Notes under the pieces: model-generated
Database searches by the model: none
What the model was told of the DNA's origin: nothing
The model's input: the letters and a program-made list of their open reading frames with translations, nothing else
Origin: Turnera subulata
Taxonomy: Eukaryota; Streptophyta; Magnoliopsida; Malpighiales; Passifloraceae
Direction: 5' to 3'
Assembly (NCBI GenBank): GCA_028386065.3
Contig: JAKUCV010002857.1
Coordinates: forward strand, 34,950-98,949
Length of the DNA stretch: 64,000 bases
Shown: positions 1 through 13,549 of the stretch, one piece after another
Layout: each line of letters opens with the position of its first letter
How positions within the stretch are numbered: position 1 is the stretch's first letter
Program-made: the position numbers and the translations under genes

Positions 1-346
1 ATCAGAAAGGATTCTGACAACTTATTTTTGCCTCGTAAGAGCTAAATTTTCAGGAAACTACCAATTATAAGACAGGAAACAATAAAAAGTACATTACATC
101 CCTAAGTGTTCATGGATTTTGTCTGCCAACTTGAAGCCATTGCCGATGAAATACCTCACAACACCATGAATTTGGATTCCTTACAGAAGCTTTGTGATGG
201 GAAAACTCCCACGAACATCTACTAAAAGTAAGTGGCTGTCCCCTAAACTCACACCACCTAGTCATCTTCTTGGTTCTTTGCCGCAATCAAATCATGCCAT
301 CCATGCACCGGAGGGCTTAGAACCAGCCATAAGAAGTAACTACACC
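1..346. other. 3' flank of the ABCG gene
   Basis: Downstream side of the minus-strand gene, holding its 3' UTR. I see no canonical AATAAA on the minus strand here and no other coding sequence. Confidence 0.5.
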
Positions 347-3300
347 CTACTTTTTAGTGACTCCAATCCTCATGAGAGCCATATAAGCGATGAGCCTGTA
401 GGCCACAAGCATAATGCCTAGTGCAAACGCACCCACAGCTTGTCCGTCAAGCCCCACATGCTTTATTGGAGGATAGTCCCGAACTAAACAAACTTCTCCA
501 GAATCACCGCACGGGTAGGTGTCTGTAACTGAGTACTGAGCTCCCAACAAGAGTTTGTATGTATAGTTGCTAATGGAGATGTACTTGATCCAGCTGATGA
601 ATGCGGGGACATGTTGCACATAGTATCCACCAGCGAGCAGAAAGGATAGCATGATCACCGATCCAAGTGTTGTAGCAGATTTCTGGTCCATCACCAGTGC
701 ACCCAGAGCTAGCCCCAGGCCGTTGGATACTAGTACACTGAATAGCAGAACAGCTAAGGTCTGGAAGAAATTTGCAGCTGTACTCTTGAGGCCTGCCATC
801 CAATAGGTTATAATAAGGAAGCATGTAGGAAGAACGAGCTCCATCGGCATGTCACTAACCATCCTAGACATGAAATATGATGACAGCCTATACGTGCCCG
901 AAGATCTTTCCTTCTCCAGCATCTTGCGTTCCTGGGGGAAAGTAAAAATGGCTTGGAATAGAGGGAAGAAGCCCCAGAATCCAGCAGCGAAGAAGAGCAG
1001 CCCCATCTGAATATGTCCACAAAGCCATGATTATTGAAACTTTTCATTACGTTCCGTCACGTAAATTAATGATGTTAAAAAGTATGCCTGCACTTCAGCT
1101 CATCTTTTGAAATTCTTTGGGAAATTGCATTTGTTTTATATATGTACGATTTACATGCCTGGGAAATCAATTACTTCGATTTTCCAGAATAAGAGTTCAA
1201 CTAACAATTCAACTTTTTTGTAACAAGAAGTATATCTATATGATCAATGAACATTAGCCATATATTACATGCAAAGAAATAGCAGGTATGGAATTTGTTA
1301 CCTTGTCTTGTAAATTGGCGGCACCTGATTTCCACCAGAGCAGTCCACAGAGGACGGATACTGCTAGGACCTGCATAATCTTGATGCCAGCGAATGATTC
1401 ATGCCTTCTTTCTTTCACTCCTCGCTTAAACAACACCGTGAACTGTTGCCACCAAGTAGTGGCCCATCGAGCGAACTTTTTAGCACCTCCACCATCTTGG
1501 GAATGATCGGAGAGTTCTTGAATCTGTTCCTTCAGTTTGGTAGCAATATTGTCCTTATAAGCAGAAACTAGTGCCTGCTTAACCATGGCGGAGTGGCTTT
1601 GTGAGTCACTATTTGGTGAGACACCTATAGAACAATATTGTGGATAAATCAGGGCACTTTTTACCATTGAAAGGGAATCCAATCTTACGCAAAGGAAGAA
1701 GTAATCAATGACAATGAACAAAATGTTCAAATTTCTATTCTCTTCCAAATGGACAAAATGTAGAATACATGATCATATATAGTTAATTACACATGCAGGA
1801 TGCAGCGTTGATATGCCTATAATATATAATCCCACACACTTTGGATACATTTAATTTGTCTCTGAAATTTCAACCTCCAGCTATTTTTTATCATACTAAA
1901 CTTAACCTTCATCACTTAATGACTAATTTGTACGGTGTTTTTAGGTTGGGAATGAAAAAGAGAAGTAATGCTACAGACATATTTGACAGAAAAAGTATGC
2001 TGGTATTTTTATTGGCAGAAGAAGCAAGTTATCTTTTTCTGGTTTCTTTTTAAGTTTTTTAACAATGAAAAGAGAGCACAACTGTGTACGCGTTGCTCTT
2101 TTTTGTTATGCTGTATTGCCATGTAAAGCATTTGAACATTGGAAACCACAAGAGAAATTAATTAACTTTGAAGTACGTGGCTGTTGAGACTCGATGGGAA
2201 ATTTGGAAAGGAATTTGGCTATTAGCTACCACGTTGTACGCATTTAAGAGATTTAAAGGAAATAAATGTCAGGGAATGACACATCTCAGCTCATCAACAG
2301 AAAAAACCTGGAAGAAGAAGAAACCGTCAGAACAGAAGAATGAGACTGCATGCCATACATTTGGAACCTATACTATATAAGTTGTACAATTTCCAACACG
2401 TTTTAACAAGTTTCAAAGACCCTCTCTTACTCAACTTTGACTCATCTACTTTCCATAAATTTTCATGACTTGCGTATGCAGAACAGCCAAGTCAGAGTCC
2501 TACTACTTCAAGAATTTTATAGGACAAACCCAAAAATAGCATGGGCCATAGAGTGTACCTTTCCACCCAAACTTACAGCATGTGTATGTATAGAACTGTA
2601 AGTACATATGTTAATTTGTTACAAGCAATTTCCATTTTTTTTTTAATTACAGAAACAAGCAATTTCCTTTTGGCTCTAGCATATCTTTGCTGTTGAATCA
2701 ATAGTTACTTGTAATTAACTGCAAGATTGGGAAAGAAAAAGGGCAATGTTGCTTGGGATGCAAAAACAATAGGTAATTAACGATGGTGTTACTTCCACAC
2801 GTTTATTTGCTCCATCCCTAAGCATGACAGAAAATTCCAACAAAAGCGCAAGACACAATAGCAACACATGAGAAAAGTGGACACAAGGCAATCACCACGG
2901 ACGTATGGACTGAGCTGTCAATTAATTAAGACAGAATTGATCATCTGAACTAATAGAGGATGGAACATATGTTGCTGGTTAATCATTGCGATTTCTAACA
3001 AACAGTACAAGATCCTTCACAACGTTATGTATGCATATCTGAAGCAATTCTTAAACTACACAAATTAAGAATAGAAAGGAAGAAAAGGTTGATGTACGCA
3101 CCATTTGCAAGATCCAAAAGGAAATCAGCTGGGTTCATGAGGATTGTTGGTGCATATCCAACGCTGGAGAAGTAATCCATGACTTGGGATCCTTCACCAA
3201 AGTACAATGGGTTACCTTCAGACAGCAGCATGACCTTATCAAACATGTAGAACAGCCTACTGGAAGGCTGGTGTATGGTCATCACAATGGTTCTTCCTCC

Positions 3301-4281
3301 TTTCGCCAGCTGCCACAGCGTGGACACAATCCTTTGAGCTGTCGTGGAATCAAGACCAGATGATGGTTCATCCAGGAACAGCAGGCTTGGGTTTATAAGC
3401 ATTTCTTGTCCTATACTGACCCGTTTCCTTTCACCACCAGAAACCCCTCTCTTTAATGGGCCTCCTATGATGCTGTTCTTGCACTTGGTCAACTCAAGTT
3501 CAGAAATCACTGACTCTGCATGCAAGATCTTCTCTTGCTTGGTGAAGGTATTTGGCAGCCTGAGAAGAGCAGTGAAGACCAGTGTCTCGGTGACAGTGAG
3601 GTTGGGATAGAGGACATCATCCTGTGTCACAAATCCAGTGTTCCTCTTCATTATGTTAGAGAAAGGTTTACCATTGTATGATATCCTCCCACCAAGGTTG
3701 CCTCCAAGTTTGCCCCCTAGGGCATTTAGGAGGGTGGTTTTGCCGCTGCCAGATGGGCCTAACATGGCCAGCATTTCGCCAGGAAGAACCATTCCCGACA
3801 TTCCCTTCAAGATTATTTTTTCTTCAGTCTTTATACTCTGCCCGCAGAAACCTGATTTTGAGAGTTTTACCTTGTAGACGACATCCTCAAACTGCATTGG
3901 TAATTGATTGAAGTAAGTAAACATACTAAAAAAAGGTGGGGTTTCGATCAATTTATAATGAATGTGTGGGGAGAATTGAGTATCCGTTACAACATGTTTA
4001 ATTTAATGCATGCAGAAGTTCAGCTAATGTAATTTGGTGGAAGAATTCTGTATATGGAAAAACAAACAAAACAACAAGAAAACTAAGACATGAAGCAAAA
4101 CCCATAACTAAAGAATATCTTTTTCTTCAACTTTGGAGACATAAACAACATATTTGGTAAAAAAAAAAAATATATATTTGGCAACTTCAGGAATAAAAAA
4201 AGCAAACAGAACAAAAGCAGCCATCTTCATTACAATGCAGGCCACGAGAAACAAAAAAAAAAAAGGGCACAATCAGAGATT

Positions 4282-4330
<49 letters not shown>

Positions 4331-4429
4331 TACCTTCAAAACAACAGGGCGATTGGTCTTGGAAAACAGGGTAGGCACTTGTGTGTTTGTGCTGGATTGT
4401 GCCTCCATCTCCTCCATCTCTCGCTCCAT
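347..4429 (-). CDS. ABCG9: ABCG half-transporter, ABCG9-like, four coding exons
   Basis: Half-size ABC transporter of the plant WBC/ABCG group, expected to export lipids or sterols across the plasma membrane as a dimer. Coding exons on the minus strand are 4429-4334, 3891-3102, 1624-1302 and 1006-347; introns are GT-AG, phases 0, 1 and 0, giving 622 residues with no internal stop (Arabidopsis ABCG9 is about 640). Visible in order: Walker A GPSGSGKT (residues 77-84), Q-loop Q122, signature SGGER (183-187), Walker B LLFLDE (202-207), H-loop H239 in TIHQPS, then six hydrophobic segments in exons 3 and 4. The short basic N-terminus, [12 protein letters not shown] across the exon 2/3 join, and YWMAGL...[15 protein letters not shown] in exon 4 agree better with recalled ABCG9 than with ABCG14 or ABCG21. 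ABCG9 acts in pollen-coat sterol deposition and vascular development in Arabidopsis; the same role here is inference. The start is the first ATG after the TATA box. Paralogue assignment is less sure than the family. Confidence 0.93.
4284..4326. repeat. (AT)n microsatellite in intron 1 of the ABCG gene
   Basis: An uninterrupted AT dinucleotide tract of about 43 bp just inside the donor of intron 1 (donor GT at 4333-4332). It is likely polymorphic in length. Confidence 0.95.
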
Positions 4430-4472
4430 TATACGATCTCAGAATGAAGGAGGAGGAGATAAATAAGTCCCT

Positions 4473-4486
4473 TTATATATATATAG
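4473..4486 (-). promoter_or_regulatory. TATA box of the ABCG gene
   Basis: On the minus strand CTATATATATATAAAG lies about 45-57 bp upstream of the ATG at 4429. It is preceded by a GA/CT microsatellite (4487-4504), common in plant core promoters. A transcription start about 30 bp downstream would leave a 5' leader of only about 15-25 nt. The box is seen; the start site is inferred. Confidence 0.6.
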
Positions 4487-4504
4487 CACTCTCTCTCTCT
4501 CTCT

Positions 4505-6367
4505 GTCACTCTCTGATCACTCCCTCTCCAAGAAGTGATTCAGTTTCAGTACTAATGACAACTATTTCCAGATACTATTATTATAAAGCAAAACGCAACA
4601 CAAAAATTAAAAACAGTGGATATATTAAATGTATGGAGTGAGCATGCAGTGTGTGTGAGAGGGAAAACAAGGAACAGAAAGGAGAGAATGGAGGGTTCAT
4701 GCGCGAGAGATGAGGGAGGGATTAATATTTGGAGAGAGGTAAAATTAATACTGGAGCAAGCAAAGGAAGAATAAGAAGAGTTTGATGATACTATTTTCAC
4801 GCACTCCACTAATTCCAAGTAATATGGGGGATTATAGTATTTATTAGGTAGCTAAACTTCAAATTTTGGTTCTCGATTATCTCCTCCCCAAGGTTGACGG
4901 CACTCCTCGCTTAAATTCTGTTACAACCACTGCAATGCACACGCAGTGGAATACTGTAATTGGTTTGTTCCTTAATGGTTTTTTTCTTTTTTTCTTTTGG
5001 CCAAATCAAGAAAAATCTCACCCTCGTGGTTTGTTGCAGTGTTGTAGAATCTCACTCTAATTGGAATTCTCCCACCTGATACAATTGCGTTACTATTAAG
5101 GCAACCCACACCACCACAAAGATGTGATTAATCCCCCACTCATGCGTGCTTTTATAAAGAAAAAATAACACTAACAAAACTTTTGACATCAAATTGCATG
5201 CTACTACTAGTAGATCGATAAATTAAGACCAGATCAAATCACCACATGTACATGTACATAGAATTTTGTCAGTGGTGAGTGATTGATGATGTATATATAT
5301 TTAGTGACATCATTCCATATAATTAGATAAACATGATTATTTAATATATAGTCCTTGATTCCCTCGCAAGTAGAAACAATATGGTTTGCTCTTGTTTTTG
5401 GTACATTAGTTCTACGTAGTGTGGTGGGTTTTCCACGTATAGATTAGCTGTCGTGCGGTTCTTCAAATTTTGCAACACGCTTGCGTTGCCGTTGCAAAAG
5501 AGCAAGGGGCACAAAAAGGAGAGGAAACGATATTTACAGATTACACCCGAAAAGGAAAAAGAAACGAAAGAAAGGAGAAGACACTAATTGCATATGTACA
5601 CGCCTTGTTCTCTCCCTCGGCCACCGTACGTATTAATTGAAGGCCTTAAAACGATTTGTTTCATATACCAAACTTAGAATCCAATAAAAACCATGCAAGT
5701 TCAGCGATAATAATCAAAAGAGTTGCTTGACATCAGCTACAGTGATTATTATACATCACTACTTTTTTCTTTTCTTTTCTTTTCATAAAACAAGAAACAC
5801 CTTTTTTGTGCATCGAGTGTGTGAAACGTGGGGATATGCGTGATGCTTTCTTTTTGTGTAAGAAGGTGCAAAGATGCGGTTTTTTTTTTTTTTTTTCCTG
5901 TCTGGCTAGTGTGTTTTATTATATGCTTAGCATCTTTTCATTACTGTGTTTGATTTTATGATATATCCCTGAGGGGTGATGCTCAATTTTTTTTTTTTTG
6001 AGAAAGATGCTGAGTTTGTTGATGCATATGAATTATGCGAGAAAAAAAAAAGGGAATAACAAAGTATCGAATTGATCAGAGTAGTTTTTCATATATTTTG
6101 TTTAAATCTTCTGTATACCCCAACCCGGACAAGAAAGTGATCATATTGATTTATGCATTATAACTAGTACAATACCCCCGTGATACACACGGAAGACAAT
6201 TATTTATATGATGTATTAACATTTATTAGGAGAGATAAATCAATAGAGATTGAATAAGATACAATTTCATCAAATTAAAAAATATTATATGATTTTTATT
6301 GATTAGTTAAAAAAAATATAGAATAAAAAGAGAGTGATTGTGAAAAGGCAATAATAATACTCACTTG
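4505..6367. other. Gene-free DNA upstream of the ABCG gene
   Basis: AT-rich sequence with T-runs and short low-complexity stretches (5764-5790, 5879-5896, 5988-6000). No ORF resembles a protein I know. It presumably includes the ABCG upstream regulatory region. Confidence 0.5.
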
Positions 6368-8799
6368 TGAAACGCCCCGACCCGTATTTACCGTACACAG
6401 TAAACACGTGCCGGAACTGTGACAACCCGACCAATCAAACCCAGCTTACATTGTATAAAACATAAACCCTGGCTCAACAGCCCAAAAATATAAACATCAA
6501 TATGGCCCTACGGCCCAACATCAGTAACATCATAACTGGCCCAACGGCCCAACAACAATAATAATAAATAAAATTGGTACAGACAGGGAGCAGACCCCAA
6601 GCACACTCTCCCCCAGCACCATAATCAGACTACCATCTGGCTGTTCCAACATTTAACTGTGACTCACTAGATGTCTAAGTGTATTCAATTTTATTATTTC
6701 CTTTCCCTCGACTAGTTACTACATTTCTATCATCCAACCATTATCTCATTATCCCGAGCAGGCTCGCAGCCTCTTCGCTCGTCTGGATAATAACCAATAC
6801 CAAACTGTTCCCATAATAGTACCCTCGGTACCCAGCTTACACATTTCTCACAATCAACAACAGTAGTAGTCTTACTTATAACCATAATTCCAACCTCATC
6901 AATGATATCAACGGCAATATTAATTTCAACAACATCAACGGCAACATTTATCAATCGAAATCATCTCAGAACAAATCATGCACAGCCACAAATTATCATA
7001 CCAGCAATATCGGACACAGTAAGCAAACAGCAACTTGATATCACGGGATGTAAATAAATATTTACTTAACCTCACCTTAGCCGATTACTCAATTCTGGAA
7101 ACATCGGTCGGTCCAAAGCCGGTTCCACAGGAACTGCTCGATGTCATAACCTATACAACAAACAATGCATACACATAAATGCACATATTTGGTATGCTAT
7201 GATGCCAATACTACGAAATAAACCCATCCCAGTTCCTATCCATTATTATTATCTTTTACCGAAAATAATTACCCGTACGTAATTCCGAATATAATTTCGG
7301 TACCATACTTTAATTAGAACTCTTTTCAAAATAATTCCATAAAATAACTATAATTATCCAAACTAATAATTACTATAATTTTTCTGAAAATTATAACATG
7401 CGTATATATATTCCCCATAATATTTCTATAAAAATTATTATACTTTTCAAAATATAATTTCCAAGTATTATTATTTTTAGAAGACTCTATTTTCAGAGAG
7501 TATAATCATATACACATTTTCTGAAATAAATACGAATTTATAAATATAAATATTTCCCAACGGTAAAATACTTTTACCAGTAATAATAATATCAAAATAA
7601 TTATAAGTTTAAGAAGGATTAATTATTTATGCCATATACATATTCCCATAAGTATTTCCATAAATTTCCAGTATATTACATATATATATTCAGATTTCTA
7701 TTTCTTTTTATTTATAATACATTTTATTTTTTTATTATTATTATTCTTAATTGGACTGGGCTTGAACAGAACNNNNNNNNNNNNNNNNNNNNNNNNNNNN
7801 NNNNNNNNNNNNNNNNNNNNNNNNNNNNNNNNNNNNNNNNNNNNNNNNNNNNNNNNNNNNNNNNNNNNNNNNNNNNNNNNNNNNNNNNNNNNNNNNNNNN
7901 NNNNNNNNNNNNNNNNNNNNNNNNNNNNNNNNNNNNNNNNNNNNNNNNNNNNNNNNNNNNNNNNNNNNNNNNNNNNNNNNNNNNNNNNNNNNNNNNNNNN
8001 NNNNNNNNNNNNNNNNNNNNNNNNNNNNNNNNNNNNNNNNNNNNNNNNNNNNNNNNNNNNNNNNNNNNNNNNNNNNNNNNNNNNNNNNNNNNNNNNNNNN
8101 NNNNNNNNNNNNNNNNNNNNNNNNNNNNNNNNNNNNNNNNNNNNNNNNNNNNNNNNNNNNNNNNNNNNNNNNNNNNNNNNNNNNNNNNNNNNNNNNNNNN
8201 NNNNNNNNNNNNNNNNNNNNNNNNNNNNNNNNNNNNNNNNNNNNNNNNNNNNNNNAAAAAAAGAAAATGGAGGGGTCAGTGGTCACGGGTCATGGCAGCT
8301 GAGGGTGGAAAGAAAAAGAGAAAGAAAAAGAGAAGGGGAAAGGAAGGAAAAGAAAGAAAAGAGAGAAGGGAAGTGGGGCCCACGTGGCCGGGAAAAATCG
8401 GGAGAGAGGAAAAGCGTAGCCGGGAAAGAGGAAGAGAAAGGAGAGAGGAGGAAGAAGAGTGGCTCGGGGCAAGCTCGTTGGCGGGTCCGGATTCTCGCGT
8501 CGGAATCCCGTAGACGCAGGGATATTCCCGTCTTTCCGACAAATTCCGTCCCGAGTCCAAAAATACAACTTGGGCTCGGAAAATCCGATTAATCCTCTTG
8601 AACGTCGTCCAAGTCCCGGAATTGAAAACCGAGGCTCGGTTAGTTAGGAAGAAACTCCCGAGCGCGAGAAAATTCTCGATTTCGAAAAACGACTCCCGTT
8701 TACTGTGAATTAATTACCCGAGATTAATCCAACAGTAATCACGGTAAAACAATTTCTACAGTCCCGGTAAAAATCCAGAATTTTACCCGGGCTGTTACA
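6368..8799 (-). mobile_element. Solo LTR (element A), with assembly gap
   Basis: Read on the minus strand it runs from TGTAACAGCCCGGGTAAAA to GGTCGGGGCGTTTCA, so it has TG...CA ends. ACTTGT occurs at both boundaries (6363-6368 and 8799-8804) and contains a 5-bp target duplication. No second LTR, PBS or PPT adjoins, so it is a solo LTR. Termini and inner stretches match 10035-12849 in inverted orientation and are related to the 4.45-kb LTRs at 26400 and 31252. The 483-bp N run lies inside it. The GA-rich block at 8256-8460 is LTR sequence, not coding. Confidence 0.8.
7773..8255. other. Assembly gap (483 N)
   Basis: Run of N inside solo LTR A, preceded by AT-rich and followed by GA-rich sequence. 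Confidence 1.
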
Positions 8800-9163
8800 C
8801 TTGTATGAAAACATGCAATTCAAAGATAAATTATTTTAAGAGATTGACTTTGAAAAAAACTTTATTAGTGAGGGAGATAATTCAAAATGAATAAAACTAA
8901 TAAATCTTATTACTATCTTAAAAAATTATATTTTTTTAAAATAATTTGAATTAAAAATAGAACTTCAATATCACTATTTTTCAAAAGAGAGATAATCTAA
9001 AGAGATAATTTAAAAGAAATTATTTTGAAGAGATAATTTGAATAAAAATATTAAAGAACTTGTAACCTAAAATAATGAAACATTTAACTCAAATGGAGTC
9101 ACATGTATTCTTCACATTCTTTAAAAATGTCATTATTTCAATCACTCCTGAAACATATCTCTG

Positions 9164-9225
<62 letters not shown>

Positions 9226-10034
9226 GATTGTATACAGCATCATACAGGAAGAAAAAATGCTGGATGCTAAGCCCCTGCAAGTTAGTGTTAGGACCGGGTT
9301 TTCAATTGGGAGAGTTTTGCAGGTTAATATTTTTTTTTTGAAAAAAATGGTCGGTTGAACCAAAATTTAACCATAGTTAGCCCACAAAAACCTCGACCCA
9401 ATGGTTCGACTGGATCTTGCAGGTTTAATAATCTTGATCTGAAACACATGAGCTTTTGCAATTATATTTATAATGGTTATATGACCTCTCATTCAAATAG
9501 AATCAACGTTTTATATTCCATTCTCTCAAATTTTAAGCATAATGTCTCCTAATTTGATAAAAATCTAACAACGTTGTCATTTTACCCTTATTATCTGTTC
9601 ACCAACAACGGTTGAACACATGTCATGTCGGGGTCAGTGGGGAAAAAATTTTCGCCCTTTCCCATTTTTTCATATATCAATTTTTGTATTTCCAAAAAAT
9701 GAAATAATTAAAAGAAAAAAAAAAGAACAAGGCACTCCACCCACCCACAACCACCACTGATCCACCCAAAATCCAATCCCGATCCCTCTCCTCTGCCATC
9801 CTCAAATCTATCTCCTCTCCAAATTCAAAAAAAAAAAAGAAAAAAACAAATATAAAATTCGCTATCATCGTGCACTTCGCTGTTAACTCCCTCTCCCTCA
9901 CCACCATGAAGGTCATGTTCTTCCCAATGTCCTTGTCATTTTTGTCCGAACTGGGCCTACCACCTCCTTGTTCCTCACCTAGTTGGTCTAACTGTTGATA
10001 TATGTATCTAAAGGAAACTTTAGCTCAACCACCC
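8800..10034. other. AT-rich intergenic DNA between two solo LTRs
   Basis: No credible coding sequence. It contains an AT dinucleotide tract at 9165-9222 and several A/T runs. Confidence 0.6.
9165..9222. repeat. (TA)n microsatellite
   Basis: About 58 bp of uninterrupted TA repeat. Confidence 0.97.
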
Positions 10035-12849
10035 TGTAACATTCCGGGTAAAAGTTTACATTTTATCGGAATTGTAAAAACGCTTTGTACAGTAATTTAC
10101 CAAATAAAAATAATCTTGGGTAATTATGTCAGGGTAAATTATGCATCGGAATCCGAAACCGACCCTTACCCCACGCTCGGGATTTTTCTGCGGATTTTAC
10201 GGACCAAAGTTGGAATTTTCCGGGTCCAGGAATCCTCAGAAAAGTCAGGTTTAACCTCTAATTATCGGGCCAGAAATAAAATCAAGGGGGTATTATTGAT
10301 ATTTTCTGGTCCGGACGGGACACGACTGCATACTGCAGCCGCCTTCTCCTGTGTGCTCGTGAAATTCTGTCTTTCCCTGTGCTGAATGTGACCCTGCATG
10401 TTTTATCTTTTCTTCCTCCCGTACCCATCCCCAACTGCAAAAAAAAACCCATCCCCAGCATCTCCTTCACCTGCAAAGAAAAACTCATCTTCATTCTTCT
10501 CCTGCCAACCTCAACTGCAAAAAAAAATAAAATACAAATCCAGTTTTCTTCCTTTTCCGCCAAAACTAGTAAAATAGGAAAAAAAAAAGAAAAACACCAT
10601 ACACAATACACCACAGGCGTCTGCCACCACCGTCATCGCCAGCACACCAACCCCCCCCCCCCACGTCGTCGTTTTGGCACCAAGCTCCACCACCAACCGC
10701 CGACCGCCACCACGAAACGACACCCCACCACCTACTTTCTCCTCCACAGCCGGCACCAATCGGGCCACCACCTGCAGCATCGTCACCGCCGCTCGAATAC
10801 ACCTCAGGACGCGACACCAGGACCCGACGGACGCCTTCTCTTCCTCGCTGCAGCCGCCGGATCCGACAACTGGGTCGCCCGGATCCACCCGTCTCCTCTC
10901 CTCTCTGCCGATCGACACAGCCGCCACAACCCCTCGCTCCGGTCGCGCCTTCGTACGTCGCGTCGCGCCGCTCTGCCGCTTGCCGCCGCCCGTCAACCTC
11001 GCGCCGCCGCCTCCTGCTCAAGGTGAGCAACTCGGGTGAGGAAGACGACCCGCCACACGCACCGGGTCGCGACCACGGGCCGGGTTGACCCGCGTGTGGA
11101 TGGGCTGGGGGATGTTGGGATTGGGCCTGGTTAGTGGGCTTGGCCACGCGGGCCTGCGCCGGGGCCTCAGCTCGAGGTTTGGGCCTGGTGCTGTGCAGGC
11201 CTGGCACTATTCACAGGCCCAGTCCAGTAAATAAAAAAAAGAAGAAAATAAATTCTGGAATAAAAAAAAACAAATTAAAAAAAATAATTATATTGGTATA
11301 TTGGAATAATTTAGGAAATATATGGATATTAAATTGAAAATAATTACTTTGGAATATATATATATATATGGTAAATAATAATATTTTGGAAAGTACATAC
11401 TCAAGAAAAATAAATTGAAAAGGGTACTATCAAAGTAAATACGTACCAGAATAATAACCGGAAATAATTATGGTAAAGTATTTCCGGCCTAAATAAATAA
11501 ATGGTGAATGATGATGATAATGGGAATAACCCGGGGAAGTACCGAGTTAGCGCGGTAGTTATTTTACGGTTTACAGTAACAGTCAAGCATTTGCATATCA
11601 TCTTATATGTGCATAAATTGTTGTTTGATATAGGAATTGAGAACGAGCAGTACCCTGAGGAGCCTGAGCCGGAACATTTCGAGGACTTCCAGGAGTAGGA
11701 AATCGGCTAAGGTGAGGATAAGTAACTATTTATATACCGCCGTAGTGCCAAGTTGCTGTTTGTGTGTTATATGCTTGAATAATTCTTGTGGCTGTGAATG
11801 GTTGTTGTGAATTGAATTTAAATGATATTTGTTGCCGTTGATGTTGCTGAATTGATGCTACTGTTGATATTATTGATAATGTTAAAATGTTGGTACTAGT
11901 AGATTATTACTGTTATTGTTGTTAGCTGTGAAATTGTGGAAGTAGAGTACCGAGGGTACCGGTTAATTGAGTTTGTATTAACCAGATGAGCGGAGAGGCT
12001 GTGAGCCTGCTCGGGATAATGAGAGAGTGGAGGTTAATAGAAACTAAGTAACTAGGATTAATAAAATTGGACACACTTAGACATCTAGTAAATCACAGTT
12101 AATGTTGGATTAGCCAGATGCCAGATGGTAGTCTTACTTTTATGGTGCTGGGGGAGAGTGTGCTTGGGGGTCTGCTGCCTGTCTGTACCAGTTTTTATTT
12201 TAGGCGCTGGGGGAGAGTGTGCTTGGGGTCTGCTCCCTGTCTGTGCCAGTTATACATGGAGGTACCAGGGCGGGGTCCACGGGCTAGATAGCTTGACTAC
12301 CAGGCGACGGCCATCATTTAACTAGTGATAGGGGCCCTGATAATAAAATTGGTATAGCGAGTCTAGGATCACAGAGTGTATTATTTAGGGTTCGTATGAA
12401 CCTTAGGTATTTGCTGCTTTTGTGACTTGGTTTATTTACGGTTATTGTATATGTATATTTGCTTATGGAATTTACCCGGTGAGCACTTCGGACTCACCCC
12501 TCGCCTGCGTGACCTGGTCACGTAGTTTGATTGTGCGTAGCTCAGGAACGTTCGAGGCAAACTGTGGCGCACCCTCTGCCAGGCCCGGATCCATCCTGCG
12601 ATGCATCATGTTTATATCATTGTCTATTGCTGTGTTGTATTAAGACTTTCGCTGCTTGCATTTAATAACTCTGTGGATTGATGCTTGTTGTAATAATGTT
12701 CCCGTACCGGAACAAGTACGATTGATGTATTATGTACTTTTATTGTATTAAATCTGTGGGTTGTGATATTTACCGCTGTGGTTACTGTAATAGTACATGG
12801 TCCCACGTGTTTACTGTGTATAACGGTAAATACGGATCTGGGCGTTTCA
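10035..12849 (+). mobile_element. Solo LTR (element B), plus orientation
   Basis: Begins TGTAACATTCCGGGTAAAAG, ends GATCTGGGCGTTTCA, and is flanked by a perfect 5-bp target duplication CACCC (10030-10034 and 12850-12854). No interior region or second LTR is present, so it arose by LTR-LTR recombination. It is the same broad family as 6368-8799 in opposite orientation. A segment of about 60 bp (GCTGGGGGAGAGTGTGCTTG and following) is present twice at 12148-12250 but once in element A. ORFs in its GC-rich part (10379-11207) look like LTR noise. Confidence 0.9.
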
Positions 12850-12854
12850 CACCC

Positions 12855-13362
12855 TTTGTTGGTCTAAGTCCTAGCCCATCCACCTCTCGAAGGTCTGACG
12901 CTCTCTGACAACATTTCTGAGATCTCCTACTAGACGTATTTAATCTAGACATTGGTGTTCCATCTCATGCTTCGAATAAGGTCTTCCAATTCCTTTCATT
13001 TCCGGAGTTGGTAGTTCGCAACCTCGATGGAGCCAGTGATTTTTTATTTTTGTGGGCAGATCCTGCTGCTCATTGGTCTTACGGTGGATCTTCTCAATGG
13101 TGATTTGGATCGGAGTAGGGGTTTTGTTCTTGACTTGAGTCAGGCAGGCCAACTTGACTTTGGTGTCTTTATGGGTCAAGCAGCCCAATGAAGGATCGTT
13201 GTCCTTTGAGGCGGCCATGGTCGTGAGTTATGGGTTTTAGTAGCTTTAGTGTTTTATGTTCTACAGTGCTTGGGTAGGCAAGATTAGGTTTGGTCTTACT
13301 TTAGAGAGGAAAATTGGGACAAACTATAATGAAATAGGGACATCCGACAACAACCAAAGCTG
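12855..13362. other. Interval between solo LTR B and the copia element
   Basis: About 0.5 kb. A 92-codon minus-strand ORF (13218-12940) starts at an ATG but has no family resemblance I can name. I treat it as unassigned. Confidence 0.4.
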
Positions 13363-13549
13363 TGTTGTAAATAAACTGTTAATGAAGGTGGATTAAAGAA
13401 GAAGGAGATGGAGAAGAATGGAAGAGGTGAAGAAGAGCCATCACTTAGTTTTTTCTCATTTCATTTACAGAATGAACACAATAAATAACAAGGGGTTTGG
13501 CACTGTTTTGGTTGGTACAACAGTGTTCATCCCAACACGTTTTATAACA
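13363..13549 (-). repeat. 3' LTR of the copia element
   Basis: 187 bp, TGTTGTAAATAAACTG to TTTTATAACA on the plus strand. It is nearly identical to 19806-19992, with only a few scattered substitutions. Confidence 0.93.

Noticed and set aside
3344..3911. Plus-strand ORFs opposite the ABCG exon 2
   Set aside because: Shadows of the conserved nucleotide-binding domain on the other strand.
7629..8592. Long ORFs across the N run
   Set aside because: They are open only because N translates as X; the rest is GA-rich LTR sequence.
10379..11207. Overlapping long ORFs on both strands in solo LTR B
   Set aside because: GC-rich LTR composition lowers stop frequency; no start context or domain on either strand.
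12940..13218. 92-codon minus-strand ORF
   Set aside because: No recognisable family, no intron signals, isolated between transposons; kept only as an unassigned note.
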